Assembly (NCBI GenBank): GCA_937921775.1 | Contig: CAKZUK010000135.1 | Coordinates: 1-34,949 of the forward strand | DNA from: an uncultured Saprospiraceae bacterium | GTDB lineage: Bacteria > Bacteroidota > Bacteroidia > Chitinophagales > Saprospiraceae | Direction: 5' to 3' | Length of the DNA stretch: 34,949 nucleotides | In this document: positions 8,592 to 17,412 of the stretch, piece after piece | How the letters are laid out: the number at the start of each line of letters is the position of its first letter | Position numbering within the stretch: the stretch's first letter is position 1 | Notes under the pieces: generated by a model | What the model saw: only the letters and a program-made list of their open reading frames with translations | Told to the model about the DNA's origin: nothing | Database searches by the model: none | Translations under genes and position numbers: made by a program

Positions 8592-9608
8592 TTAATTTTT
8601 TATAAAGCGGAAAATCTTTGTTTGGCCTTCCGTTTTTATGCGCAAGGTGTAGATTCCTGGGTGCAATTTTGACACATCAATATTGCCTTTGCCTTTTGTA
8701 ACTTCCATCAAGAGGCGGTTTTGCATGTCCATCACTAAATATTCTGCCTCATCTGTTTCATTCCCATTGAAATGAATATTAATCTCATCATTGACGGGAT
8801 TGGGGTAGATGTTAGTAATGCAATTTATCTGGTAGTTTATATCGGAATCTTTGGAGCAGGATGAGCGGAGTTTAACTTTATCGTCGCATTCATCACTGTT
8901 GTTGTTGATTAAAGTGATGGCCTTACATTGGGCGACATAATTGCATAAGCTTTGCATCGCACAAGTTTCTAAGCGATCATTGTTGTAGATGACTATTTTT
9001 GAAAGCCTACGGAGTTCGAAGTTCTCTAGGCTTTGTAAGCTTGTCAATTGATTGTTGTATGAAATGTACAATGTTTCTAATCCCAATATAGGTTCAGACA
9101 TATTGATTCCTTCAAAGCTTTCAAGGATTTCATTATTTTCAATTTTGAGTTCACTACCAATGAAGTTGATGTTTTCAAGACCTTTAAGATTTTTTAATCT
9201 GCTATTGTCATGAATGATAAGTTTATCTCCGACACTGATTAATGATTCAAGTCCTTTGAGCTCAGTTAAGTTCCAATTGGATTCGATAATAAGATGGCCG
9301 CTTACGGACTCTAAGTTTTTAAGCCCATTTAAGTTTTGTAATTCAAAATTGAAATAGATCAAAAAATCGCCATTGATCCTTGTTATATTCATCAAGCCAT
9401 CCAAGTTTTGAATCTGAATAGTAGATTGAGAAATGAGATTGATGTCAACATTTAGTTCTGTACAGTTTGGGTAAGCGTTGATAAAGTCGTTAACTTGTTG
9501 TTGGGAATATAGATTGACGGTGGATTGAGGGCAATCTTGCCCTGTCAAATTGCCTAGCATAATGAGGCTTGAGATTATGAACGAGATGTAAAATGACTTT
9601 AATTTCAC
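8592..9608 (-). CDS. T9SS type A, L-domain-like solenoid protein, short form (6 repeats), array copy 5
   Basis: At 338 residues this is the shortest intact member. It keeps a signal peptide ending LTGQ before DCPQ, the N-cap SQQQVNDFINAYPNCTEL, the C-cap CAMQSLCNYV, and a T9SS type A domain starting CITNIYPNPVNDEI and ending IFRFIKN. Only six repeats lie between. The last three (..NINFIGSELKI.., FEGINMSEPILGLETL, LQSLENFELRRLSK) align with the last three repeats of the neighbouring 602-residue copy, which has FEGINISEPLQGLD at the same place. That pattern fits an in-frame loss of internal repeats instead of an ancestral short gene, though this is inference. The frame is clean, so it is probably expressed. 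It lies 17 nt downstream of array copy 6. Confidence 0.85.
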   Translation of the reverse strand: MKLKSFYISFIISSLIMLGNLTGQDCPQSTVNLYSQQQVNDFINAYPNCTELNVDINLISQSTIQIQNLDGLMNITRINGDFLIYFNFELQNLNGLKNLESVSGHLIIESNWNLTELKGLESLISVGDKLIIHDNSRLKNLKGLENINFIGSELKIENNEILESFEGINMSEPILGLETLYISYNNQLTSLQSLENFELRRLSKIVIYNNDRLETCAMQSLCNYVAQCKAITLINNNSDECDDKVKLRSSCSKDSDINYQINCITNIYPNPVNDEINIHFNGNETDEAEYLVMDMQNRLLMEVTKGKGNIDVSKLHPGIYTLRIKTEGQTKIFRFIKN

Positions 9609-9625
9609 GATTAGTTTTTTAGAGA

Positions 9626-11434
9626 CTAGTTTTTTATGAATCGGAGAATTATTGTTTGTTTCTCCATTTTAATACGTAAAGCATAGATGCCCGCCATGAG
9701 TTGGGATACATCAATAAAATTCTTGTTGTTTTTACCTGCCATCAATAAGCGATTTTGCATATCAATCACCTCGTATTCAATGTTGTCATCTGGGAAGTAG
9801 TTAAAACTAATGTTAAGAATGTTGTTGACAGGGTTGGGGTAGATGTGGGAGATGCAATTAGGTTTATAGCTTGTGTCAGAATTATTTTTACAAGACTTTT
9901 GGAGTTTATTAATTTTATTGCATTCATCACTATTATTAAATCGAAGGCTTAGATCACCTCCTATACATTGAGAAAGGTAGTTGCAGAGACTTGATACCGC
10001 GCATGTTTCTAATTGAAGATTCCTTTCGATGTTTATTTTTGGAATTCCTCGGAGTTCAAATTCGGACAGGCTTTCTAAACTTATAAGCTTGTCATTGTCT
10101 TTAATCTCAAAAAAGTCCAAGCCCTGTAAGGGCTCAGAAATGTTGATTCCTTCGAAGCTTTCAAGATTGTCATTTTCGAAGACATAAAAGGTTCTACCAA
10201 TGAAGTTGATCTTTTCAAATCCTTTAAAATTTTTAAGATTTTCATTATGGATGACCCGGAAATCTTTTCTGATGGTTTGCAGCGATTCAAGTCCTTCTAA
10301 ACTGATTAAACTTGGGTTTCTTTCGATTTTGAAAGTACCATTAATGAATTCTAATTGTTCAAGCCCTTTTAAGTTTGTTAATTTTAGATTATACGAAATG
10401 TCAAGATTTCCGGTGATGCCTTTTATCTGCTTGAATCCTTGTATATTTTCTAATTTATTATTGCTACTAATATTTATACTGCCATTGATCTCTTCGACTG
10501 ATATAGACTCCAAACAATTCGTTAACTCAGAATTTGCAAAAATGGAAATATCTTTTCCAATATGGTTTAGCGAACTGAGTCCATTAATGTTAGACAAAAC
10601 TGGATTGTTAGAAACCATTAAAGATTCACCAATACTTTCCAATGCATTCATGCCATTTAAGTCTGCGAGTAAGTGATTTCCTCTTAATAAAAAATCTTTA
10701 CCAATACTTTTCAATTCATTGAGTCCATTAATATTAGTCAGGTAATAATTTTCTAAAATATGGAGATGGCTAGTTATATGCTGGAGGTTTTGTAAACCAT
10801 CAATGTTTTGTAAATCTATGTTTTCTTGGATGCTTAATATTTTACAAGTGGTGAGCTGCTTTAAGGCATCAATATTTGATAATCGGCGATTGGAAATGAT
10901 AGAAAGGTCCTTTACTTCTTGAAGAGAATCTAGTCCCGATAAATTATTAAGATTTTTGTTGTTTTCTATTATTAAATTCCCATTTATCTCTTTTAGTTGA
11001 ATTAGTCCGTCTAGGTTTAGTAAACTATTGTTCTGTTTGATCTCTATATTATCGCATTCCTTAATCCCTGTGAATGAAGAGATATTAATTAAATCAGGAT
11101 TCGAATTTATGAATATTTGATTAACTGAGTTTAAAGAATCTAGTCCGGATAAATTTATGAGTGACCTGTTATCGTCTATTCTTAAATTACCATTAATTTT
11201 TTTTATTTGGATTAACCCTTCTAAATTTTGAATGGCATACAAATCTGTATTTGGAGATCGAATCACGATGTTCGCATCGATTTCGCTACATCCTGGATAG
11301 TTGATGGCAAAGTCATCAATTTGTTGTTGAGAAATAAGGTTGAAGGTAGACTCGGGACAGTCTTGCCCCTTGAGGCTAGCTATCGCAATGAATATAGCGC
11401 ATAGGCAGGTGAAATATAGGGGGCTTATTTTCAT
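9626..11434 (-). CDS. T9SS type A, L-domain-like solenoid protein (17 repeats), probable mosaic, array copy 6
   Basis: The 602-residue protein has a signal peptide ending SLKGQ, DCPES, and SQQQIDDFAINYPGCSEI. Seventeen repeats follow. Repeats 1-3 and 4-6 are two versions of the same block: both run ..GLIQ[IL]K[KE]INGNL.., LSGLDSL.., then a repeat with a Cys (IKECDNIEI, LTTCKILSI). Repeats 1-3 resemble the first three repeats of copy 8; repeats 4-6 resemble those of copy 7. From repeat 7 onward the order follows copy 7, including the odd SVEEI(N/S)G unit. The total is 76 residues longer than copy 7, about three repeats. It ends with CAVSSLCNYL, CISHIYPNPVNNIL and LRFIKN. The gene therefore looks like a recombinant between neighbours. 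Exported; ligand unknown. Confidence 0.85.
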   Translation of the reverse strand: MKISPLYFTCLCAIFIAIASLKGQDCPESTFNLISQQQIDDFAINYPGCSEIDANIVIRSPNTDLYAIQNLEGLIQIKKINGNLRIDDNRSLINLSGLDSLNSVNQIFINSNPDLINISSFTGIKECDNIEIKQNNSLLNLDGLIQLKEINGNLIIENNKNLNNLSGLDSLQEVKDLSIISNRRLSNIDALKQLTTCKILSIQENIDLQNIDGLQNLQHITSHLHILENYYLTNINGLNELKSIGKDFLLRGNHLLADLNGMNALESIGESLMVSNNPVLSNINGLSSLNHIGKDISIFANSELTNCLESISVEEINGSINISSNNKLENIQGFKQIKGITGNLDISYNLKLTNLKGLEQLEFINGTFKIERNPSLISLEGLESLQTIRKDFRVIHNENLKNFKGFEKINFIGRTFYVFENDNLESFEGINISEPLQGLDFFEIKDNDKLISLESLSEFELRGIPKINIERNLQLETCAVSSLCNYLSQCIGGDLSLRFNNSDECNKINKLQKSCKNNSDTSYKPNCISHIYPNPVNNILNISFNYFPDDNIEYEVIDMQNRLLMAGKNNKNFIDVSQLMAGIYALRIKMEKQTIILRFIKN

Positions 11435-11554
11435 AGTTAAAGTATTGTGCCTAAGTTATTTGACGGAAGATCTAATTTGTTTAGTCTGCCGATAGCGTTT
11501 AGCCTAGTCGTAAATGTATTGTCAAATGGGCGCGAAACAATCCTGATGAATGAG

Positions 11555-13135
11555 CTAGTTTTTTACAAATCTAAAAAGTTTCGTCTGCTTTTCCGTCTTT
11601 ACGCGCAAGCAATAAATTCCCGCCATTAATTGGGATACATTAAGATGATCATTATTACTATTACCTGCCATCAAAAAACGATTTTGCATGTCAATCACCT
11701 CGTATTCAATGTTGCCAACAGGGCTGTAATTGAAACTAAGCTTAAGCACATCACTCACAGGATTGGGGTAAATGTGCGAGATACAATTAGCTTGGTAGTT
11801 GGTACAAGACTTTTGGAGGTCGTGCTCATTATTGCATTCAGGACTGAGGTTGTTCGAAAGAATAAGTTCATGATTGATGCAATCAGACGAGTAGATGCAG
11901 AGGCTTTTTACAGCGCATGTTTCTAATTGGGGATTATTGCGAATTATGATTTTCGAGATTCCTCGAAGTTCAAGTCCTGCTAAGTCTTCTAAGCTTGTAA
12001 GTACATTATTGTCATTAATTTCAAATTGATCAATACCTGTAATAGATTCACTAGAATTGATTCCATAGAAACTTTCAAGCGTTCTATTTTCATAAACATA
12101 AAAAGTGCCGCCAATAAAGTTGATTTGATCAAGTCCCTTAAAGTTTTTAAGATTTTTATTAAATAGGATGGAAAAATTTCTTGTGACACTACTCAATGAT
12201 TCGAGTCCTTCGAGGTTTGTTAATTCTAAATTGTTTTCGATGGTGAAAGTACCGCGTACCTGTTCTAATTGGTTAAGTCCATTTAAGTTGATCAGTTTAG
12301 AGTTATTCGAAAGGTATAAGTTTCCATTAATAATTTTGACATCGTTAAGGCCTTCTAGGCTTGTAAGTTTATTGCTGTTCTGTACGGTTACACCACCACT
12401 AATTTCTTCTACTGAAGCAGACATAAGGAAATTTCTCATGGAATTGTTGTTACTAATGAAAATACTTCCGATGTGGTTTAGCGAGCCAAGTCCATTAAAG
12501 TTAGCTAATCTAGGATTGCTGATTATGCTAAGTGACTTGCCAATATTTTTTAATCCATTCATTCCATTTAGATCAGTAAGCAAACTGTTTTCTCTGATCA
12601 AGAGATCTTTACCGATGCTTTTTAATTGATTGAGACCATTGATATTGGAAAGGACGTAATTGTCTAAAATTTGTAGATCTCCATTTATTTGTTCGAGAGA
12701 TTGTAAACCATTAATGTGTTGTAAATCGCTGTTGTTTTGAATTTTTAATATGTTACAACTAGTGAGATGCTTCAGTGGATCGATGTTTTGTAAAATACTG
12801 TTGTGACCAATTGAAAGCTCATCTACATGTTGCAGGGAGTCTAGGCCAGTTAAGCTTTGAAGGCCATCATTGTGTTTGATAGAGAGTATCCCATTTATTT
12901 TTTTTATTTGGATTAGACCGTTCAGATTTTGAATGGCATCAGAATTTGTAGACGGGGAAGAGAGTGAAATATTTACATCTATTTCGGTGCATCCTGGATA
13001 GCTGAAGGGGAAGAGATTGATTTGTTGCTGAGTAGAATAAGTGATGTCAATGTCAGGGCAGTCTTGCCCGGTCAGACTAGTTAATCCAATGAGGATTGAA
13101 CATAGAAATGTGAAATGTATTGTTTTTATTTTCAT
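11555..13135 (-). CDS. T9SS type A, L-domain-like solenoid protein (14 repeats), array copy 7
   Basis: The 526-residue protein starts MKIKTIHFTFLCSILIGLTS and is cleaved near LTGQ before DCPDID. N-cap: TQQQINLFPFSYPGCTEI. Fourteen repeats follow, with the third carrying a Cys (LTSCNILKI) and the eighth an unusual MSASVEEISGGVTV unit that lacks the LxGL start. The last units (FIGGTFYVYEN, FYGINSSESITGID, LEDLAGLELRG) and the cap CAVKSLCIYS lead into CISHIYPNPVSDVL; the end is FRFVKN. It has the same repeat order as copy 8 and contributes most of the layout of copy 6. It is separated by 120 nt from copy 6 and 132 nt from copy 8, and its start shares the leader ACAATACTTTAGCT with copy 6. Confidence 0.85.
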   Translation of the reverse strand: MKIKTIHFTFLCSILIGLTSLTGQDCPDIDITYSTQQQINLFPFSYPGCTEIDVNISLSSPSTNSDAIQNLNGLIQIKKINGILSIKHNDGLQSLTGLDSLQHVDELSIGHNSILQNIDPLKHLTSCNILKIQNNSDLQHINGLQSLEQINGDLQILDNYVLSNINGLNQLKSIGKDLLIRENSLLTDLNGMNGLKNIGKSLSIISNPRLANFNGLGSLNHIGSIFISNNNSMRNFLMSASVEEISGGVTVQNSNKLTSLEGLNDVKIINGNLYLSNNSKLINLNGLNQLEQVRGTFTIENNLELTNLEGLESLSSVTRNFSILFNKNLKNFKGLDQINFIGGTFYVYENRTLESFYGINSSESITGIDQFEINDNNVLTSLEDLAGLELRGISKIIIRNNPQLETCAVKSLCIYSSDCINHELILSNNLSPECNNEHDLQKSCTNYQANCISHIYPNPVSDVLKLSFNYSPVGNIEYEVIDMQNRFLMAGNSNNDHLNVSQLMAGIYCLRVKTEKQTKLFRFVKN

Positions 13136-13267
13136 AGCTAAAGTATTGTGTTAGGTGAATTGAGAAGGAAAACGGAAGGCCTCGTCTAAGAAAGATATAC
13201 GATTTTGGAAAAGGCTGCCTTCTGACCAATCAGATTTTTGTCTTCCAAATTTCATCCGTCTCAGGTC

Positions 13268-14854
13268 CTAATTTTTTACAAATCTAAAAAGCTTCGTCTG
13301 CTCCTCTTCTTTTACCCGCAAGCAATATACACCAGCCATCAACTTAGAAACATCAATATATCCTTTGTCCCATTTTCCTGCCATCAAAAGACGGTTTTGC
13401 ATATCAATGACTTCATATTCTACTAGGTCTGTCTGCTTGCCATTAAAGCTAATTTTAAGTAAATCATTGACGGGGTTGGGGTAGATCTGTCTAATGCAAT
13501 TTAAATGGTAAGTTAAGTCAGGCGCATTGATGCAAGATGATCGGAGTTTATCCGTGCGATTACATTCGTCACTCTTGTTATCGTTTAAGTTTAGTTCGTT
13601 GCATTCAGCCAAATAATTGCAGAGACTTTGTATAGCGCATGTTTCCAGCTTTTCATTTGCCTGAATTGATATTCGTGCAATTCCTCGGAATTCAAAGTGC
13701 TCAAGACTTTGTAAGCTTTTGAGGTTTTTATTATTTTCAATAATTAATGATTCTAATCCAGTGAAAGATACAGACAAATTAATTCCCTCAAAGCTTACAA
13801 AATCTTCATTATTAAAAATAGAAAACTCATTTCCTATGAAGTTGAGTCGAGCGAGGCCTTTTAGATTTTGGAGGTTATTATTGGTGTTAATTATAAAGTT
13901 AGTTCTGACGCTTTCCAGTTTTTCGAATCCTTCAAAGTCGAGCAATCTCCAATTGGAATGAATGTCAAGAGACCCTCGTATAAAGCTTAGTTGATCAAAT
14001 CCTTTAAGGTTGAGCAATTTGAAATTATTCCCGATTTCAAGATCCCCATTGATGATTTTGATGCCCTCGAGTCCTTGGAAGTCGTTTAGATTGTCATTGT
14101 TCTTGATTATTAAATCGCCATTAACTTCTTCAATATTATTCAATCCGGTGAAATCTTTTAAAAGATCAAGATTGATCAGGGAAATATTATTTCCGACATA
14201 GCTTAGCGAGCTCAATCCTTCTAGGTTAGACAAATTGAGATTGGTGCTCAAAATTAAAGACTGGCCAATACTTTGCAAAGCGTTGATATCATCGAGATCG
14301 GTTAGGGAATAGTTTCCTTGAATTGATACATCTCTACCAATACTTTTTAATTCATTCAGTCCATAGAGACTATTCAAACCATTGTTTAAGAAAATAAAAA
14401 GGTCATTTCCTATATGTTGAAGAGATTGTAGACCATCAAGGTTTTGTAAGTTTACGTTTTGGTCAATATATAATACTTCACAATCTCTAAGGTTTCTTAG
14501 CGAGGAAATATTCAGTAATTCAGTATTAGAAATTAGATTGAATTGCTGAACCGATTTTAGAGAATCTAGTCCGCTTAAGTTTATGAGTTCATTGTTGTCA
14601 ATTATGGTTAGATTTCCATTGATTTGTTCTATTTGAAGCAATCCTTCCAAGTTTTGAATTTGATTGGAATTCGGAGATTGGATAATAATATCAACATTGA
14701 ATTCGGTACATCCAGGATAGTAAGTGGCGAAGTCGTCAATTTGCTGTTGGGAAAGTAAGTTGACATTGAATTCAGGGCAATCTTGCCCATTTAAGTTGCC
14801 AATGCCAATAAGGCTAGCAAATAGTAGGCTTAAATGTATTGTTTTGATTTTCAT
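13268..14854 (-). CDS. T9SS type A, L-domain-like solenoid protein (14 repeats), array copy 8
   Basis: A 528-residue protein beginning MKIKTIHLSLLFASLIGIGN with cleavage near LNGQ before DCPEFN, and the N-cap SQQQIDDFATYYPGCTEF. Fourteen repeats run in the same order as in copy 7: the third has the Cys (LRDCEVLYI), and the thirteenth reads FEGINLSVSFTGLESLII. C-cap CAIQSLCNYL; T9SS type A domain from CIRQIYPNPVNDLL to FRFVKN. The first three repeats (LSGLDSLKSVQQ, ISSLRNLRDCE) are the likely source or relative of the head of copy 6. Its 325-nt upstream gap is the longest in the array, so it probably has its own promoter; a near-perfect palindrome lies there at 14881-14901. Confidence 0.85.
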   Translation of the reverse strand: MKIKTIHLSLLFASLIGIGNLNGQDCPEFNVNLLSQQQIDDFATYYPGCTEFNVDIIIQSPNSNQIQNLEGLLQIEQINGNLTIIDNNELINLSGLDSLKSVQQFNLISNTELLNISSLRNLRDCEVLYIDQNVNLQNLDGLQSLQHIGNDLFIFLNNGLNSLYGLNELKSIGRDVSIQGNYSLTDLDDINALQSIGQSLILSTNLNLSNLEGLSSLSYVGNNISLINLDLLKDFTGLNNIEEVNGDLIIKNNDNLNDFQGLEGIKIINGDLEIGNNFKLLNLKGFDQLSFIRGSLDIHSNWRLLDFEGFEKLESVRTNFIINTNNNLQNLKGLARLNFIGNEFSIFNNEDFVSFEGINLSVSFTGLESLIIENNKNLKSLQSLEHFEFRGIARISIQANEKLETCAIQSLCNYLAECNELNLNDNKSDECNRTDKLRSSCINAPDLTYHLNCIRQIYPNPVNDLLKISFNGKQTDLVEYEVIDMQNRLLMAGKWDKGYIDVSKLMAGVYCLRVKEEEQTKLFRFVKN

Positions 14855-15179
14855 AGCTAAAGTAGGGTATTGGTCTTAGATTGACGTTTGCAAACTGTCA
14901 AAGCTTATTAAACGTCTGTCCTTCTGTCTTTTGTATTTATTTTTAAATATTAACATCAGATGTAATGTTTTTGGGGGACCGGAGATTAGGCAAGTATTGC
15001 ATTGGGTAAATTGGAATAAGATTTTAGTGCCTAGTTTCCGTCCTTTGTCTTCGCCCTTTCCTCTAATTTTGTAACTATTAGCTGATTATGGTTAAATAGT
15101 TTTTTTGACAGCTTGTCGGGAGGTCAGACAGGATTTTTTTGTTGGTATTGTTTGAAAAAAAAAGACGCAGAACAATAAC
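14855..15179. other. Non-coding spacer within the array, 325 nt
   Basis: No coding sequence was found. It is the widest gap in the array and lies upstream of array copy 8. It holds the palindrome at 14881-14901, and a run of nine A close to the stop of the next gene. No paralogue relic could be recognised. Confidence 0.5.
14881..14901. promoter_or_regulatory. Near-perfect palindrome upstream of array copy 8
   Basis: The perfect 10-bp palindrome GTTTGCAAAC (14886-14895) is flanked by TTGAC on the left and GTCAA on the right, with one extra T breaking the symmetry. It ends about 27 nt upstream of the ATG at 14854, a position where an operator could act. No regulator is known for it and the role is a guess. 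Confidence 0.3.
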
Positions 15180-17054
15180 TTAATTTTTTATAAACCGAAA
15201 CAAGTCCACTTGCTCGTCCAGTCGCAACCGTAAGAAGTAAATACCTGCCATCAAATTGGATACATCTAAGGTTTCAGCTTCCCCCGTAGACTCCATCAAT
15301 AAGCGACCACGCATATCAAAAACTTCGAATTGAAGATTGTTGTTGACACGATTTCCGGAGGAAAATATTCTAAGAATTCCATTAGTAGGGTTGGGGTAGA
15401 TCGTAAAATCACAGTTCAAATCGAATGTCAGGTTTGCTGCTGATCTGCAAACGGATTCGATAGCATCATTGTCCTCGCACTCATCGCTAGCATTGTTTTC
15501 AAGAATTAGTCTTCTACAATCTGCCAAGTAATTGCAACTGCTTTGAACTGCGCAGCTAGATAGGGCAGTGTTGTTTTTTATGACAATGAGAGGGATAGTT
15601 CTCAGTTCCATTTGTGCCATACCTTCTAAGCTTTCCAAGGCATTGTTGTGCGTAATAGTAATGATGTCCAAACCAAGAATAGGCGCATGGCTCAGTCCTT
15701 CCAATGATTTTAAATTATGATTTCTTTCAATTTGTATTTCATCGCCCATGAAAGTCACATTGTTAAATCCATTTAGACTTTCAAGACTATCATTGTTGAA
15801 AATATGAATCCGTAATCTAACTTCACTTAGATTTTCAAAACCTGTAAAGTCGATGAGACCGGAGTTTGATTCAATGGTCATAAAACTTTTTATGGTTTCC
15901 AATGCATCTAGTCCTTCCATGTTTTTTAGACTTGGATTATAGTTTAAAGCTAGACCTCCATTAATCGTTTTTAAATTGTTGAGTCCCTGTAAACTGACTA
16001 GGCTTGGTGAAAACATGATTCTTAGATTTCCATCTATTATTTCCAGTGCTTCAAGGCCGTAAAGACTAGCGAGTGAATTATTGCTTGAAATTTTAAAGGT
16101 TCCTGTACTTGTCAACGAACTTAGTCCTTGAACCTGCTTTATGTTTTCATTATTCTGAATAGTGAAGTCTCCAATAACCTTTGTCAGGGAACTAAGTTGA
16201 TTTACATTGTCGACTTGATCGCAATCATAGAGGAGGAAATTTCGATTAATTTGTTGCAATGATTCCAAGCCGTATAGGTCTACTAAAGATGCATTTTCCG
16301 AAATACTTAGGTCGCCTCCTATAGTTTGCAATTGATTGAGTCCATTTAGGTTGGCTAGAGTTGAATTGTTGGAAATTCGAACACTGTAATTTACATTTTG
16401 AATGTACTGTAGCGCATCTATATGTTGAAGATTTGAATTGTTTCGAATCAATATGCTTCCAACATCTGTGAGGGAAGACAGACCATCTAGATTGCCCATG
16501 TTTTGGTTTAACCAAATATCTAAAGAATCAACCGTCGTGAGTGCTTCTAAACCTAAAAGATTATTCAGTTGATAGTTTCTATGGATAAGTAAATCACGAA
16601 CAGAAGTCAATGATTCCAAGCCTTGTAAGTTATTCAGTGAGTTGTTTTCCAATACTTGAAAAATATCTCCAACAGAATGTAGAGCGCTTAAGTTATTGAC
16701 ATGATCTAAAGTCCCATTTCTAGTTAGGATAAAATCATCAGCTACAAATTGAAGTGAATCAAGTCCTTTTAAATTATTCAAGAAAGAATTTTCAAAAAGG
16801 CTCAACGAGCCATTGATTTTCCTTATTTGAATGAGGGCATCTATATTTGTAATTTGATTTGGAGAGGAGACTGACTCAATAAAAATATCCACATCAAATT
16901 CCGTACAGCCCGGCCAGTCGGAAGGGAAGTTGTCGATATCTTCTTGTGTAGTAAGCATGATGTTGGAGTCAGGGCAAGTTTGCGCGAGCAAATCATGACC
17001 AAAGTCAATACCAAATACAAGAAGAAGTATCCAAACAAGTCTGATTAATAGCAT
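15180..17054 (-). CDS. T9SS type A, L-domain-like solenoid protein (18 repeats), longest copy, array copy 9
   Basis: The largest member, 624 residues. Signal peptide about 1-25 (MLLIRLVWILLLVFGIDFGH, cleavage near LLAQ), then TCPDSN and TQEDIDNFPSDWPGCTEF. Eighteen repeats follow from about 65 to 510, starting ITNIDALIQIRKINGSLSLF and ending LEGMAQMELRTIPLIVIKN. The cap reads CAVQSSCNYL and the T9SS type A signal runs from CDFTIYPNPTNGIL to LFRFIKN. One repeat (LYGLESLQQINRNFLLYDCD) carries a Cys in the turn position. The ATG at 17054 overlaps the last codons of the deleted copy at 17056-17411 by position only (1 nt apart), so both were once in one operon with copy 11. Exported protein; ligand unknown. 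Confidence 0.85.
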   Translation of the reverse strand: MLLIRLVWILLLVFGIDFGHDLLAQTCPDSNIMLTTQEDIDNFPSDWPGCTEFDVDIFIESVSSPNQITNIDALIQIRKINGSLSLFENSFLNNLKGLDSLQFVADDFILTRNGTLDHVNNLSALHSVGDIFQVLENNSLNNLQGLESLTSVRDLLIHRNYQLNNLLGLEALTTVDSLDIWLNQNMGNLDGLSSLTDVGSILIRNNSNLQHIDALQYIQNVNYSVRISNNSTLANLNGLNQLQTIGGDLSISENASLVDLYGLESLQQINRNFLLYDCDQVDNVNQLSSLTKVIGDFTIQNNENIKQVQGLSSLTSTGTFKISSNNSLASLYGLEALEIIDGNLRIMFSPSLVSLQGLNNLKTINGGLALNYNPSLKNMEGLDALETIKSFMTIESNSGLIDFTGFENLSEVRLRIHIFNNDSLESLNGFNNVTFMGDEIQIERNHNLKSLEGLSHAPILGLDIITITHNNALESLEGMAQMELRTIPLIVIKNNTALSSCAVQSSCNYLADCRRLILENNASDECEDNDAIESVCRSAANLTFDLNCDFTIYPNPTNGILRIFSSGNRVNNNLQFEVFDMRGRLLMESTGEAETLDVSNLMAGIYFLRLRLDEQVDLFRFIKN

Positions 17055-17055
17055 G

Positions 17056-17411
17056 TTAAATTTTTGTAAATCGAAATATCTTCGGCTGTTCTTGTGCCTT
17101 GATCGGTAAGATATAAACTGATTTTAATATTCCTGTCAATCCTTTTGTTTTTAACAAATAGCAAGATGGATGACTTTGATTCTACTTAGCGCATTTAGGT
17201 TGTGGATTAGGTTGCTTGCATTTGCTGGTGTGTAGATAGATAATTCATGGTCGAATTCAATGCAATTTGGGTATTGATAGTAAAAACTATCGAGCTGAGT
17301 TTGAGTACTAAAATAAATATTTTGATCAGGGCAAGTTTGTCCAACTAAGTTGCCAACGCAAAATAGAAAACCAATAAAGAATAGAAATTTACTTCCTGTA
17401 CAGTTCATCAA
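17056..17411 (-). pseudogene. Internally deleted solenoid gene (N-terminus joined to C-terminus out of frame)
   Basis: The N-terminal part (17151-17411) keeps a signal peptide, TCPDQN, TQTQLDSFYYQYPNCIEF and the very start of repeat 1 (LNALSRIKVI), then stops. Immediately downstream, in another frame, the minus strand reads GLTGILKSVYILPIKAQEQ and then PKIFRFTKI with a stop at 17056, which is the end of a T9SS type A domain. Essentially the whole solenoid, the C-cap and most of the secretion domain are missing, and the join is frameshifted. The product would be exported to the periplasm at best. It lies between copies 11 and 9 with 1-nt gaps. Confidence 0.8.
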
Positions 17412-17412
17412 T

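Noticed and set aside
10200-10676. Long plus-strand reading frame of 158 residues opposite array copy 6
   Set aside because: It lies antisense to conserved solenoid repeats; its Pro/Ser/Leu-rich pattern is the reverse reading of the repeat codons and recurs opposite other copies (for example 12168-12629).
15150-15175. Run of nine A as a phase-variation tract
   Set aside because: It is in the spacer just after the stop of array copy 9, so slippage would not change a reading frame.
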